DNA of 64,000 nt, taken from positions 8,680,001 to 8,744,000 of the forward strand of contig NZ_JACHMY010000001.1 in assembly GCF_014205135.1 (NCBI RefSeq), written 5' to 3'. Positions 15,998 to 25,752 of this stretch are shown here, piece after piece (position 1 is the first letter of the stretch; each line of letters starts with the position of its first letter). The position numbers were made by a program, and so were the translations under genes. Source of the stretch: Kribbella italica (GTDB lineage Bacteria; Actinomycetota; Actinomycetes; Propionibacteriales; Kribbellaceae). The notes below the pieces were generated by a model. That model saw only the letters and a program-made list of their open reading frames with translations, made no database searches and was not told where the DNA came from.

Positions 15998-17185
15998 TCA
16001 AGCGGGCAGGTTCGCCGCGGTTTCGATCGCGGCGCGGAGCTCGTGGGCCGGGTCGCCTTCGTGGTAGATCCGCTCGTCGGGCTCGATGTGGTCGAGGAAG
16101 CGCTGGTACGTGATGGCGCCGGCCAGGCGGGCCAGCACGGTGATCGGCGGGAGGGCGCGGGCCGGGTCGCTGTCGGGGAGGTGCTGTTGCCACGCGGTGG
16201 TCCACAGCGAGCGGGCCAGTTCCTGCTGGCGTGCCGGCAGGTAGCTGCAGAGGCGGTGGATGTCCAGGGCAGGGTGGCCGAGGTAGCTGTCGGCCCAGTC
16301 GACGATGCGGCGGTTGGTGCCGTCGGAGCGCCAGTTGCCGGGGTGGAAGTCGCCGTGCACGAGGGTGTTCGGCAGGCCGGCGGAGTCGAGGGTGGCGAGG
16401 AGCTTCGGGAGGGAGTCCAGCAGGTGCTTGGCCTGGACGAGCTCGTCGGGGGAGAAGCCGAGCGGACGGTCGAGCAGCGCCGAGATCTCCGGGGCGATGT
16501 CCTCCGGCCGAAGCTGCGGGGCGAGGAGGGTGCTCGGATCGAGCGCGGCCTGGACGGCGACCCAGCGGGGGATCACGTGGCGCAGGGTCTCGTCGTCCGG
16601 CGTCCAGCAGTCGACGCCGGGAGCATGCTCCAGCAGCGACCACCGGTTGGTCAGGTCCACGTCGAGCACCCGCGGCACGAGCGTCGCGTCGTACTGGCCG
16701 ACGTACTGGATGACCTGGGCGTCGACGCTGCCGAACGTGCTGGTCGCCTTCGCCCACGCGTCGCCGAGGCGGATCAGGCAGGACAGGTTCCAGGTCTTCA
16801 CCTGGACCGGCGGTGCGTCGCCGACGATGCCCTGGGCCCAGGCGATCAGCCGTTGCGGCCCGTCGAGCTCGGCCCAGCTCGCGCGCAGTGGATGGGGTGC
16901 GACGATCCGGTCCCACTCCGGCAGCGGCGTCGGGTCGAGTGCGCCCGGCCGCGGCGAGCCGGCGACCTGCACGTGGTAGGCGACCCGCCCGCCACGTCGG
17001 AGTGCCGCCTCGTCGGCATGGATCAGTCGCAGGACCAGGCTCCGCACCCCGAGCACCTCGTCCAAGTACGCCGTCGTCGCCGCGATCTCGGACCACCACG
17101 GCCGATCGGCCTCGAAGGCCGGCACCCTGCCCAGGTACCGGCCGCCGAGGCTGACCAGTGCCTCCACCGTCTTCGTCTCGTTCAC
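15998..17185 (-). CDS. Aminoglycoside-phosphotransferase-like (APH) family protein
   Basis: 395 aa. The kinase-like catalytic loop LVHGDFHPGNW (about 275-285) and the metal-binding IVDWADSYLGHPALD (about 294-308) are intact, while the N-terminal lobe is divergent. APH-family proteins phosphorylate small molecules or act as unspecialised kinases; nothing points to drug resistance in particular. The GTG start is 1 bp after the tyrS stop, so it is translated from the tyrS transcript. Confidence 0.75.
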   Translation of the reverse strand: MNETKTVEALVSLGGRYLGRVPAFEADRPWWSEIAATTAYLDEVLGVRSLVLRLIHADEAALRRGGRVAYHVQVAGSPRPGALDPTPLPEWDRIVAPHPLRASWAELDGPQRLIAWAQGIVGDAPPVQVKTWNLSCLIRLGDAWAKATSTFGSVDAQVIQYVGQYDATLVPRVLDVDLTNRWSLLEHAPGVDCWTPDDETLRHVIPRWVAVQAALDPSTLLAPQLRPEDIAPEISALLDRPLGFSPDELVQAKHLLDSLPKLLATLDSAGLPNTLVHGDFHPGNWRSDGTNRRIVDWADSYLGHPALDIHRLCSYLPARQQELARSLWTTAWQQHLPDSDPARALPPITVLARLAGAITYQRFLDHIEPDERIYHEGDPAHELRAAIETAANLPA

Positions 17186-17186
17186 C

Positions 17187-18425
17187 TCACCGATGGTCCG
17201 GCAAAGCCGCGGCCGCCGCCTGCGAATTTCGCCGGACCCGATGCCAGGTCCGCCGACCGGTCCGCACCACAGCCCCGGCCTGTACGTCGACCAGTTGCTC
17301 GGAGTCGGTCAGCCGGGTCCCGTCGACACTGACCGCGCCCTGCCGAAGCAACCGCCGCAGCTCCGACTTGCTGACATCCGGCCGTACGGCGACCAGCAGC
17401 TCCAACGCCGGCAGCGTCGTCGAGTCGATCACTACCTCCGGCAGGTCAGCCGGCTCGGCCCGCTGCGAGAACACGCGCTGGAACGCGTCCAGCTCGGCCC
17501 GCGCCGTACCGGCACCGTGGTACCGAGTCACCACAGCCGCAGCCAGTCTGAGCTTGGCGTCCCGAGCCGCCGGACCACCGACCGCCGCAGCGCTGCCCAG
17601 CGCGGCGACGGCGTCCAGCGGCAGCTCGGTGTAGACCCGGGCGTACGTCTCGACCAGTTCGTCCGGCAGGCTCATCAGCTTGCCGAACTTGTCCCGCGGC
17701 GAGTCCGTCAGCGCGACGTAGTTGTTCAGCGACTTCGACTGCTTCGGGCCGCCGTCGAGACCGGGCGTGATCGTACTGGTGATCACCACCTGCGGTTCGG
17801 CGCCGAGCCGCTGCTGGAAGTGCCGGCCGAGTTGCTCGTTGAACAGTTGGTCCGACCCCACGATGGTGAGATCGCTGCCGAGCGCGAAGCTGTCGTAGCC
17901 CTGCAGGACCGGGTACGTCAGCTCGTGCAGCGCGATCTCGCGCCCGGCCGCGACGCGGGACCGGAACATGTCCCGCGCCATCAGCTGCGCCTGCGTCACC
18001 TGCGCGAACAGGCCGAGCAGCGTCGCGACGTCCATCGCGTCGTACCACTCGGAGTTGCGGCGGACCTCGAAGACCTCCGGATCGGTCCGCAGGACGAGCG
18101 ACACCTGCTCGAGGAACGCGGCCGCGTTCACCTCGATCTCGGCCGGCGTCAGCATCGGGCGCGTCTCGCTGCGGCCGGTCGGGTCACCGATCCGGGTGGT
18201 CAGGTCGCCGAGCAGGAAGACGACGGTGTGGCCGAGGTCCTGCAGGCCACGCATCATCCACAGGTTCACCGCGTGCCCGAGATGCAGGTCGGGCGCGGTG
18301 CAGTCGACGCCGTACTTGATCCGCAGCGGCCGGTCGGACTCCAGCCGGGTGCGCAGGTCGGCCTCGCCGACGATGGTGTCGGTGGTCCGCCGTAACCGGT
18401 CGATCACGGCCTGGGCGTCGTTCAT
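17187..18425 (-). CDS. tyrS: Tyrosyl-tRNA synthetase
   Basis: 412 aa, a class I synthetase charging tRNA-Tyr. HIGH is present as HLGHA in the segment CTAPDLHLGHAVNLW, and KMSKS as KQSKS in GGPKQSKSLNNY. A C-terminal S4-like RNA-binding domain is at about 335-395 (SKSELRRLLRQGAVSVDG). The N-terminus YGVDCTAPDLH differs from the common FDPTADSLH form, so this may be a second or divergent TyrRS. A structured leader precedes it and a phosphotransferase gene is coupled behind it. Confidence 0.9.
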   Translation of the reverse strand: MNDAQAVIDRLRRTTDTIVGEADLRTRLESDRPLRIKYGVDCTAPDLHLGHAVNLWMMRGLQDLGHTVVFLLGDLTTRIGDPTGRSETRPMLTPAEIEVNAAAFLEQVSLVLRTDPEVFEVRRNSEWYDAMDVATLLGLFAQVTQAQLMARDMFRSRVAAGREIALHELTYPVLQGYDSFALGSDLTIVGSDQLFNEQLGRHFQQRLGAEPQVVITSTITPGLDGGPKQSKSLNNYVALTDSPRDKFGKLMSLPDELVETYARVYTELPLDAVAALGSAAAVGGPAARDAKLRLAAAVVTRYHGAGTARAELDAFQRVFSQRAEPADLPEVVIDSTTLPALELLVAVRPDVSKSELRRLLRQGAVSVDGTRLTDSEQLVDVQAGAVVRTGRRTWHRVRRNSQAAAAALPDHR

Positions 18426-18600
18426 GGGGGGTCCTCTCGGAGATGACGGCGAGAGGTCACGGGTGAGCCTCCCGGCAACGGAAAGAGGCAGGAACCGGAC
18501 GGTTCCTGCCTCGGAGGCTCTGGTGTGAAGCTGTTTCAGGGAACGACTAGCTCCCGGCTCCTCCCAGAGCCGGTCGATACGTCGCCCGCTGCTTCGTCAC
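18426..18600 (-). promoter_or_regulatory. Structured tyrS leader with attenuator-like hairpins
   Basis: Read on the minus strand it has: (1) a 7-bp hairpin CCGGCTC/GAGCCGG (around 18553-18573) on a CGAC/GTCG base with an internal loop; (2) a 12-bp stem (GAGGCAGGAACC with GGTTCCTGCCTC, around 18484-18513) followed by TTTCC, which looks like a terminator; (3) a hairpin CCTCTCG/CGAGAGG that would hide the ribosome-binding site. GTTCCCTG, just after hairpin 1, can pair with CAGGAAC in the terminator, giving a competing antiterminator. The layout resembles T-box leaders of synthetase genes, but the exact UGGN sequence is not found. Confidence 0.45.
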
Positions 18601-18619
18601 GTTGTCAGGTTAGCACTTC

Positions 18620-18781
18620 GGGCGTGTCTCCCAATTCTCGCCTACTGCGCGGCACTCGGCACGGCACCTCGGAGCACTGGAGCAAAACCCACGATGGAAA
18701 AACATCGAGGGCTTCACTCCAGCACTCCGAGCTACCGCACCGAGCACCTGCTCGCTACGGCGAGAATTGGGAGACACGCCC
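18620..18781. mobile_element. 162-bp MITE-like palindromic element
   Basis: The ends are perfect 23-bp inverted repeats (18620-18642 and 18759-18781, starting GGGCGTGTCTCCCAATTC). Inside, a second matched pair (CTCGGAG..CTGGAG arms) is separated from the ends by about 26 diverged bases per side. The centre is CGATGGAAAAACATCG. The whole element can fold into one long hairpin. No transposase gene is present. No clear target-site duplication is visible. It fills the gap between tyrS and idi and ends 12 bp before the idi start. Confidence 0.6.
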
Positions 18782-18793
18782 TAAGCTTGCCCG

Positions 18794-19360
18794 GTGACTG
18801 AGGAGAAGGTCGTCCTGCTGGACGAGGCGGGGCGCGCGATCGGCAGCGAGGACAAGGCGACCGTTCACCACGCGTCGACGCCGCTGCACCTGGCCTTCTC
18901 CAGCTACGTCTTCGACCGCCACGGCCGGGTGCTGCTGACCCAGCGCGCGCACACGAAGACCACCTGGCCGGGGATCTGGACGAACAGTTGCTGTGGGCAT
19001 CCGTTGCCGGGTGAGCCGCCGCCGGACGCCGTACGGCGGCGCTTGTCCGACGAGCTCGGCGTGACCGTCGATCGGGTCGACCTGGTCCTTCCCGAGTTCC
19101 GCTACCGCGCCGAGCTGGCCGGGATCGTGGAGTACGAGATCTGCCCGGTCTACCGCGTCACCTGGGACGGCGACCCGCAGCCGAATCCCCGTGAGGTCGC
19201 GGCGTACGAATGGGTGGAGTGGTCTGAAGTCGCTACCTGGCCAGGGTTGTCTCCGTGGTGCTTGCTGCAGCTGGACGCCCTGGCTGAGCTGGGCCCGACG
19301 CCGGCGGAGTGGCCGATCGGTGACGCGGACCTCCTTCCACCCGCGGCTCTAACTCCGTAG
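18794..19360 (+). CDS. idi: Type 1 isopentenyl-diphosphate delta-isomerase
   Basis: 188 aa, the usual size. It interconverts IPP and DMAPP in isoprenoid synthesis. The Nudix-fold catalytic elements are visible: the active Cys in WTNSCCGHP (about 59-67), the acidic metal site in RRRLSDELGV and the catalytic Glu region YEICPVY. There is no ribosome-binding site before GTG 18794; the MITE-like element ends 12 bp upstream, so the transcript may be leaderless or the promoter lies in the element. It overlaps the end of the convergent gene by 12 bp. Confidence 0.93.
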   Translation: MTEEKVVLLDEAGRAIGSEDKATVHHASTPLHLAFSSYVFDRHGRVLLTQRAHTKTTWPGIWTNSCCGHPLPGEPPPDAVRRRLSDELGVTVDRVDLVLPEFRYRAELAGIVEYEICPVYRVTWDGDPQPNPREVAAYEWVEWSEVATWPGLSPWCLLQLDALAELGPTPAEWPIGDADLLPPAALTP

Positions 19361-20344
19361 CTGCTTGTACAGCTCGTCACCGGTCCACGCGCGGCGGGGA
19401 CCGGCTTCTTCGGCGCGGATCAGCTCGACGAGCTTGGCGTTGACCGGTGCGGTGCGGCCCAGCGATTCGGCGAGGCGGACGACCTCGCCGTTCAGGTAGT
19501 CGATCTCGGTACGGCGGCCGGCCTGCAGGTCCTCCCACATCGACGTCCGGGCGTACGGGTCGATCGCGAGCATCTTCGACGCGAGGCGACGGAAGAGGGC
19601 GTCCGGCAGGCGAAGCACCATCGGCATCCGCTCGGCGGGGAGCGCGGTGAGGCGGGCGGGCCGGATTCCCTTGGCCTGCAAGAGTTTCAGCGTCTCGTCC
19701 TGGGCGGCCGCGAGACACCGCCGATACCCGCGCTGCGACAGCTCGTCGCGCAACGGCAGGTCGGACAGCGCGTTGACCGGGTTGTTGAGGTTGAGCAGCA
19801 GCTTCGCCCACTGCACCGGCAGCACGTCCGCGTGCTGCGTCAATGGCAGGCCGGCCTTCGCGAACGCCTCGACGTACGGCGTCAGCGCCGCGTGCTCCTG
19901 CACGTCGAGCCCACCCTCGGTCCCCTGGTGGAACGCCCCGCCGCCCTTGTTCAGCACGTTGAACGGCACCATTCCCGACAGCACGATCTGCTCCGGCAGC
20001 CGCTCCCGCAGCACCTCGCCGTTCCGCAGGCCGTTCTGAAAGCTCACCACCACAGCACCCGGCTTCAGTACGGCGGCCAGCTCGTCGGCGGCGCCCTCCG
20101 TGGCGGCCGACTTCACCATCACCAGTACCAGATCGGCCTCCGCGACCGCCGCCGGAGTCGTCTCGAACCGCAGCCCGTCGACCCGCAGATCCGCGCCCAG
20201 GTAATCGGTCAGGTGAAGCCCGTGCTCGGCCAGCTCGTCACCCACCCGCTGCCGGCCGACGAACACGACATCGGCCCCACCGGCGACCAACCGCCCTCCG
20301 ACGTAGCACCCGATCCCGCCGGCGCCGTACACCGCGATCGTCAC
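19349..20344 (-). CDS. Ketopantoate-reductase-family oxidoreductase
   Basis: 331 aa, PanE/ApbA family. The N-terminal NADPH-binding GAGGIGCYVGGRL motif is within the first 20 residues, followed by VMVKSAAT and SFQNGLRNGEVL. The catalytic Lys lies in QWAKLLLNLNNPVNAL (about 185-200). True PanE is possible, but the family includes other 2-oxoacid reductases. GTG 20344 overlaps the stop of the marR gene, so translation is coupled and the regulator is upstream in the same operon. Confidence 0.82.
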   Translation of the reverse strand: MTIAVYGAGGIGCYVGGRLVAGGADVVFVGRQRVGDELAEHGLHLTDYLGADLRVDGLRFETTPAAVAEADLVLVMVKSAATEGAADELAAVLKPGAVVVSFQNGLRNGEVLRERLPEQIVLSGMVPFNVLNKGGGAFHQGTEGGLDVQEHAALTPYVEAFAKAGLPLTQHADVLPVQWAKLLLNLNNPVNALSDLPLRDELSQRGYRRCLAAAQDETLKLLQAKGIRPARLTALPAERMPMVLRLPDALFRRLASKMLAIDPYARTSMWEDLQAGRRTEIDYLNGEVVRLAESLGRTAPVNAKLVELIRAEEAGPRRAWTGDELYKQLRS

Positions 20345-20793
20345 ACCGCTCTCCCTCCGGGCGTCACCTCTCCGGTCAGCTCCTGAAGTATCGACCACAA
20401 CGCGTCCAGCCGCTCCTCGCCGAGACGCTCCCGCCAGTCGTCCCGTACGACGTCGATCGCCCGGACCAGGTCCTTCTCCAGCCGACGGCCCTTCGCGGTC
20501 AGCCGCACCAGCCGAGCCCGCGAGTCCGCCGGATCCGGCGCGCGCGTCAGGTACCCGTGCCGCTCCAGATGCGTCACCAGTTCGTGCATCGACTGCTTGG
20601 TGATCCCGGCATGAGCCGCCAGCTCACTCGTGTGCAGCCCGTCGATCCCCCCGAACCGGAACAGCTGCAGATGAGCCGGCCGCAGCTCCGGATACCGCTC
20701 CCCAAGCTCCGCCTCCACCGCACCCATCGCCTGGTCGAAAGCCACCCGCAACAACCCGAACCATCGTCCTGGTGAGGTGTACTCCGTTGACAT
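20341..20793 (-). CDS. MarR-family transcriptional regulator
   Basis: 150 aa, the usual MarR size. The winged HTH is in LHTSELAAHAGITKQSMHELV and the wing in DPADSRARLVRLTAKGR. It probably binds the palindromes at 20797-20835 and regulates itself with the ketopantoate-reductase-like gene and the divergent methyltransferase gene. The start ATG 20793 is clear. Confidence 0.9.
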   Translation of the reverse strand: MSTEYTSPGRWFGLLRVAFDQAMGAVEAELGERYPELRPAHLQLFRFGGIDGLHTSELAAHAGITKQSMHELVTHLERHGYLTRAPDPADSRARLVRLTAKGRRLEKDLVRAIDVVRDDWRERLGEERLDALWSILQELTGEVTPGGRAV

Positions 20794-20796
20794 GAC

Positions 20797-20835
20797 GGTC
20801 AGGGTACCTTACCTTTTTGGTCAGGATACCTGACC
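20797..20835. promoter_or_regulatory. Two MarR-type operators
   Basis: 20819-20835 is a perfect palindrome (GGTCAGG, ATA, CCTGACC). 20797-20813 is a close copy with two differences (GGTCAGGGTACCTTACC). They are 22 bp apart, two helical turns, in the 61-bp divergent promoter region. Confidence 0.8.
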
Positions 20836-20854
20836 ATCACGGCAAGGGGGAGCG

Positions 20855-21853
20855 ATGACCGCCCGACAGCAACTGACCCAGTACCTGACCGGCAAGTGGA
20901 TCCCGCCGGTCCTCGCCGTCCTGGCCGAGCTCGGGATCGCGGACGCGCTGGTCGACAAGCCGCTGACCGCCACCGACCTGGCCGAGCAGCTCGCCGACAA
21001 CTCCGCCACCATCGACGCTCGCGCCCTCTACCGCGTACTGCGCGCCGCCGCGAGCATCGGTGTCTTCGCCGAGGACTCCGACGGCCGCTTCGCGCTCACC
21101 GAGACCGCCGACCTGCTCCGCTCCGACGTCCCTGGATCGATGCGCGCCGCCGCCCGGATGTTCGCCCTGGAACCGTTCTGGTCGCCGTACGCCCGCATCA
21201 CCGAATCGGTCCGCTCCGGCAGGCCCGCCTTCGAGAGCACCTTCGGCACGAGCGTGTACGACTACCTGCGAACCCACCCGACCGAAGCCGCGGTCTTCGG
21301 CGCGACCGTCGCGACCTTCCACAGCCAGGCGATGCCCGAGATCATCGCCGCGCACGACTTCTCGCCGTACCTGACTGTCGTCGACGTCGGCGGTGGCGCA
21401 GGCAACCTGCTGATCGAATTGCTGACCGCCTACCCCGACCTGCACGGCGTCCTGCTCGAGTTGGACTCCGTCCTCCCCGCAGCCGAGGAGGCACTCGCAG
21501 CTGCCGGCCTCAGCGACCGCGTCGACCTCGTCCCAGGCGACTTCTTCCAAGCTGTCCCGCCCGGCGACGCCTATCTGATCAAGAGCTGCCTGCACAACTT
21601 CACCGACGACCAGGCGACCCAGATCCTCCGAGCCACCCGCCAAGGCGGCGCGCCCGTCCTGATTGCGGAAACGATGATTCCGCCCGGCAACACCGCGCAC
21701 TACTCCAAGTTCGACGACATCGAGATGCTGGTGATCGCCGGCGGCGCCGACCGGACCGAACAGGAGTGGTCGGACCTGGTCACCGCAGCCGGCTTCACCA
21801 CCCGCGAGATCGTTCCTTGTGACGAACGCTTCTCGCTCCTGGTCGCCGACTAG
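20855..21853 (+). CDS. Family-2 (COMT-like) O-methyltransferase
   Basis: 332 aa. An N-terminal dimerisation winged-helix (about 1-100) is followed by a SAM-binding Rossmann domain with VVDVGGGAGN (about 173-182), GDFF and LIKSCLHNFTDD, where His is the expected general base (SCLHNF). This is the hydroxyneurosporene/caffeic-acid type, often acting on phenolics or polyketides. It is divergent from marR and probably its target. Its TAG stop shares CTAG (21850-21853) with the convergent gene. Confidence 0.87.
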   Translation: MTARQQLTQYLTGKWIPPVLAVLAELGIADALVDKPLTATDLAEQLADNSATIDARALYRVLRAAASIGVFAEDSDGRFALTETADLLRSDVPGSMRAAARMFALEPFWSPYARITESVRSGRPAFESTFGTSVYDYLRTHPTEAAVFGATVATFHSQAMPEIIAAHDFSPYLTVVDVGGGAGNLLIELLTAYPDLHGVLLELDSVLPAAEEALAAAGLSDRVDLVPGDFFQAVPPGDAYLIKSCLHNFTDDQATQILRATRQGGAPVLIAETMIPPGNTAHYSKFDDIEMLVIAGGADRTEQEWSDLVTAAGFTTREIVPCDERFSLLVAD

Positions 21854-22101
21854 ACCGCGTCGTCGTCCTCGGGGTCCTCGTCGGCGTCGGCCAACTTCCA
21901 CTTCAGCTGGAACTCGACCTCTTCCTCGTCCTCACCGCGCTCGTGCTCGACGCTGATCGCGGCGTTGCGCGGGACGGTGAACCGCTCGCCGGCGATCTGG
22001 ATCCGGAACGGCTTTCCGGCCTCCAGCGCGTCGGCCAGCCGGCGCAGCTTCGCCGCGAACTCCTCGACGGTGTACGTCTTCTCGACATCTCTCTCACTCA
22101 T
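21850..22101 (-). CDS. Amphi-Trp domain small protein
   Basis: 83 aa, acidic. The pattern of a helix (YTVEEFAAKLRRLADALEAG) followed by IQIAGERFTVP and EVEFQLKWK matches the small amphi-Trp domain family, whose function is unknown. The ATG at 22101 was preferred; ATG 22110 is in frame and possible. The C-terminus is very acidic (DADEDPEDDD). Confidence 0.75.
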   Translation of the reverse strand: MSERDVEKTYTVEEFAAKLRRLADALEAGKPFRIQIAGERFTVPRNAAISVEHERGEDEEEVEFQLKWKLADADEDPEDDDAV

Positions 22102-22177
22102 GCCGCACATCCTGGCAGCCGGTGGGGCGACCGAAAATCAGCTGCGCGCTGGTGAACCGCTCACCTATCGTGGAGGC

Positions 22178-22201
22178 ATGGCTACTTGCCTCTGTGTCTA
22201 G
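22178..22201 (+). CDS. Seven-residue leader peptide MATCLCV
   Basis: ATG 22178 follows TGGAGG (22171-22176) at ideal spacing and encodes M-A-T-C-L-C-V and a TAG stop, 63 bp before the ABC-F gene. Short upstream ORFs with attenuation are known before antibiotic-resistance ABC-F genes. Two Cys codons in seven make a cysteine or ribosome-stalling sensor conceivable. Too short for any domain. Confidence 0.5.
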   Translation: MATCLCV

Positions 22202-22264
22202 CTGCGCGACCCGCTTCCGTGCCTGAAGTGTGTCCCGCAGTCATCATAGAGAGTAACCAGTTTC

Positions 22265-23863
<1,599 letters not shown>

Positions 23864-23867
23864 GCTG

Positions 23868-24140
23868 TCAGAGGCGCTCGGTGAGGTGGACCTCGATCTC
23901 GTCGCCCGTGGTCTTGCCGATCAGCTTGCGGACGTCCGCCTTCACCGGGAGTTTGTGGGTGCCGTCGCCGAGGGCCATGAAGGCGCTTTCGAAGGGGTGG
24001 CCGTCCATGGTGCCGCGGACCTTGACCAGGCCTCGGGTGCCGAAGAACTCGGCGGAGCCGGGCATCACGACGTACGTCCAGCCTCCCTTGGCGTCGCTGG
24101 TCAGGAGCTCGGCGGTGAAGTTGTGGTCCAGGGTGCTCAT
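23868..24140 (-). CDS. DUF1905 domain protein
   Basis: 90 aa. It contains the DUF1905 pattern: WTYVVMPGSAEFFGTRGLVKVRGTMDG is its core, with a C-terminal IGKTTGDEIEVHLTERL. The family is a small beta-barrel of unknown function, often linked to YdeI-like proteins. Start ATG 24140 follows GGAGG on the minus strand. Confidence 0.85.
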   Translation of the reverse strand: MSTLDHNFTAELLTSDAKGGWTYVVMPGSAEFFGTRGLVKVRGTMDGHPFESAFMALGDGTHKLPVKADVRKLIGKTTGDEIEVHLTERL

Positions 24141-24224
24141 CGGGTCCTCCTCGGATCGGTGCCTTTGTCCACAGGTAGAAGCTGCCGGACCGATTTCGAC
24201 ACCCTAGGGCGGCAGGATGGAACG

Positions 24225-24737
24225 GTGGAGATTCGTACCGGAGGACACGACGACGTACCGGCCGTTCTCGCGCTGCTCGACGGCGCGACCGAGTGGCTGG
24301 TCGCGAACGGCCGGACCGGCCAGTGGGGGACCGAGCCGCACTCGACCAACCCGCGGCGGATCGCGCAGCTCACCGGGTTCGCGGCCGACGGCGGGCTGTG
24401 GATCGGCGAGCGCGACGGCCGTGTGGTCGGCGCGCTGGCGGTCGGCGCGCCGACGCAGGAGCAGATCCCACCCGCGACCGAGCCCGAGCTGTACATCCGT
24501 CTCCTGGTCACCGACCGGACGGCGAAGGGCAGCGGGATCGGCACCGAGCTCATCGACCACGCCCTGAAGCTGGCCAAGGACGAAGGCGTCGGCCTGGTCC
24601 GCGTCGACTGCTACGCGGGGGACGACGGCGCCCTCGTCCGGTACTACGAGAAGCAGGGCTTCACGCGGACCGACACCTTCGGCGTACAGGTCAATGACTC
24701 GGTGTGGCCTGGTCAGGTGCTGGCCCGGCGCCTGTGA
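24225..24737 (+). CDS. GNAT-family N-acetyltransferase
   Basis: 170 aa. Acetyl-CoA binding motif A is LYIRLLVTDRTAKGSGIGTELIDHA, and motif B includes YYEKQGFTRTDTFG. The start is GTG 24225; there is no strong ribosome-binding site. The last 47 bp overlap the convergent zinc-exporter gene. The substrate is unknown. Confidence 0.85.
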   Translation: MEIRTGGHDDVPAVLALLDGATEWLVANGRTGQWGTEPHSTNPRRIAQLTGFAADGGLWIGERDGRVVGALAVGAPTQEQIPPATEPELYIRLLVTDRTAKGSGIGTELIDHALKLAKDEGVGLVRVDCYAGDDGALVRYYEKQGFTRTDTFGVQVNDSVWPGQVLARRL

Positions 24738-25752
24738 CCGCGCGGTGCACCGCGCCGTGCGCGTCGCTGCAGTGCAGCTCCGGTATGTCGCCTGACGCGT
24801 GATCGACCTGGAGCGTCGAGTGGGTCAGGTGGTGCCGCTCGGCCAGGACCTGCTCGATCTGCTCGCGGATCAGGTGGCAGTCCAGACCCTCGCGGACCAG
24901 GATGTGCGCCGAGGCGGCCGGTTCACCGGAGGTGATCTCCCAGACGTGCAGGTCGTGCACCTCGACGACGCCGGGGATGCGGCACAGCTCCCGGCCGAGC
25001 TCGGCCGGGTCGAGTCCGGCGGGCGCGGCCTCGAGGAAGATCCGGCCGGAGGCGCGGACCAGCTCGATACCGGCCTTCAGCATCAGCGCGGCGACGACCA
25101 GCGCGGCGATCGAGTCGGCGCGGGCGAAGCCGGTCAGCAGGACGACCAGCCCGGCCAGCGCCGTGGCGATGAACGCGAACAGGTCGTTGAGGATGTGCTG
25201 GAACGCGCCCTCGACGTTCAGGCTGGACCGGTTCGCCTTGCTGATCAGCCAGGTCGCGGCGAGATTGACGAAGATGCCGACCACGCCGACGATCAGGACC
25301 AGCGCGCCCTCGACCTCCGGCGGGTGGATCATCCGCTGGATCGACTCGTAGACGAAGAACGCCGCGAGCAGCAGCAGCGTGATGCCGTTGGCCTGCGCGG
25401 ACAGGATCTCGACCCGCTTGAAGCCGAACGTGAACCCACCGGCCGGCGGGCGCGCGGCCAGGCGGATCGCGACCAGCGCGAGCGCGATGGCGATCGCGTC
25501 GGTGAGCATGTGCGCGGCGTCGGTGATCAGCGCGAGCGACCCGGCAGCGAATCCGACGACCACCTCGGCCGCCATGAAGACAAGGATCAGGGCCAGGGCA
25601 CCACTCAAGAGCTTCCGGTCCGCATCAGCACTGACACCGTGCCCGTGCCCGTGACCATGTCCGGTCGGTACGGCGGCCGCGGGCCGAGCAGCCTCGACCG
25701 GCTCGCCCGTCGGGCGGAGATCGGCCGGGTCATGTTCCGTACCGGCACTCAT
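24691..25752 (-). CDS. Cation diffusion facilitator (CzcD/ZitB-like zinc exporter)
   Basis: 353 aa. A His-rich N-terminus (GHGHGHGHG) leads into six helices. The metal site is ALITDAAHMLTDA (about 77-89) and HILNDLFAF (about 185-193), i.e. HxxxD pairs, followed by a cytoplasmic domain with VHDLHVWEITSGEPAASAHI. It exchanges Zn2+ (or Cd2+/Co2+) for protons across the membrane. The ATG overlaps the stop of the ArsR gene, so both are one operon. Confidence 0.93.
   Translation of the reverse strand: MSAGTEHDPADLRPTGEPVEAARPAAAVPTGHGHGHGHGVSADADRKLLSGALALILVFMAAEVVVGFAAGSLALITDAAHMLTDAIAIALALVAIRLAARPPAGGFTFGFKRVEILSAQANGITLLLLAAFFVYESIQRMIHPPEVEGALVLIVGVVGIFVNLAATWLISKANRSSLNVEGAFQHILNDLFAFIATALAGLVVLLTGFARADSIAALVVAALMLKAGIELVRASGRIFLEAAPAGLDPAELGRELCRIPGVVEVHDLHVWEITSGEPAASAHILVREGLDCHLIREQIEQVLAERHHLTHSTLQVDHASGDIPELHCSDAHGAVHRAVTGAGPAPDQATPSH

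Noticed and set aside
15998..17185. Aminoglycoside resistance gene
   Set aside because: The catalytic loop is shared by many APH-like kinases; nothing shows drug specificity.
18426..18600. tRNA gene in the tyrS leader
   Set aside because: No acceptor stem with T-loop GTTCGA pattern could be found.
18620..18781. Simple terminator between tyrS and idi
   Set aside because: The palindrome is far too long, has two separate matched arm pairs, and lies upstream of both divergent genes, where no terminator is needed.
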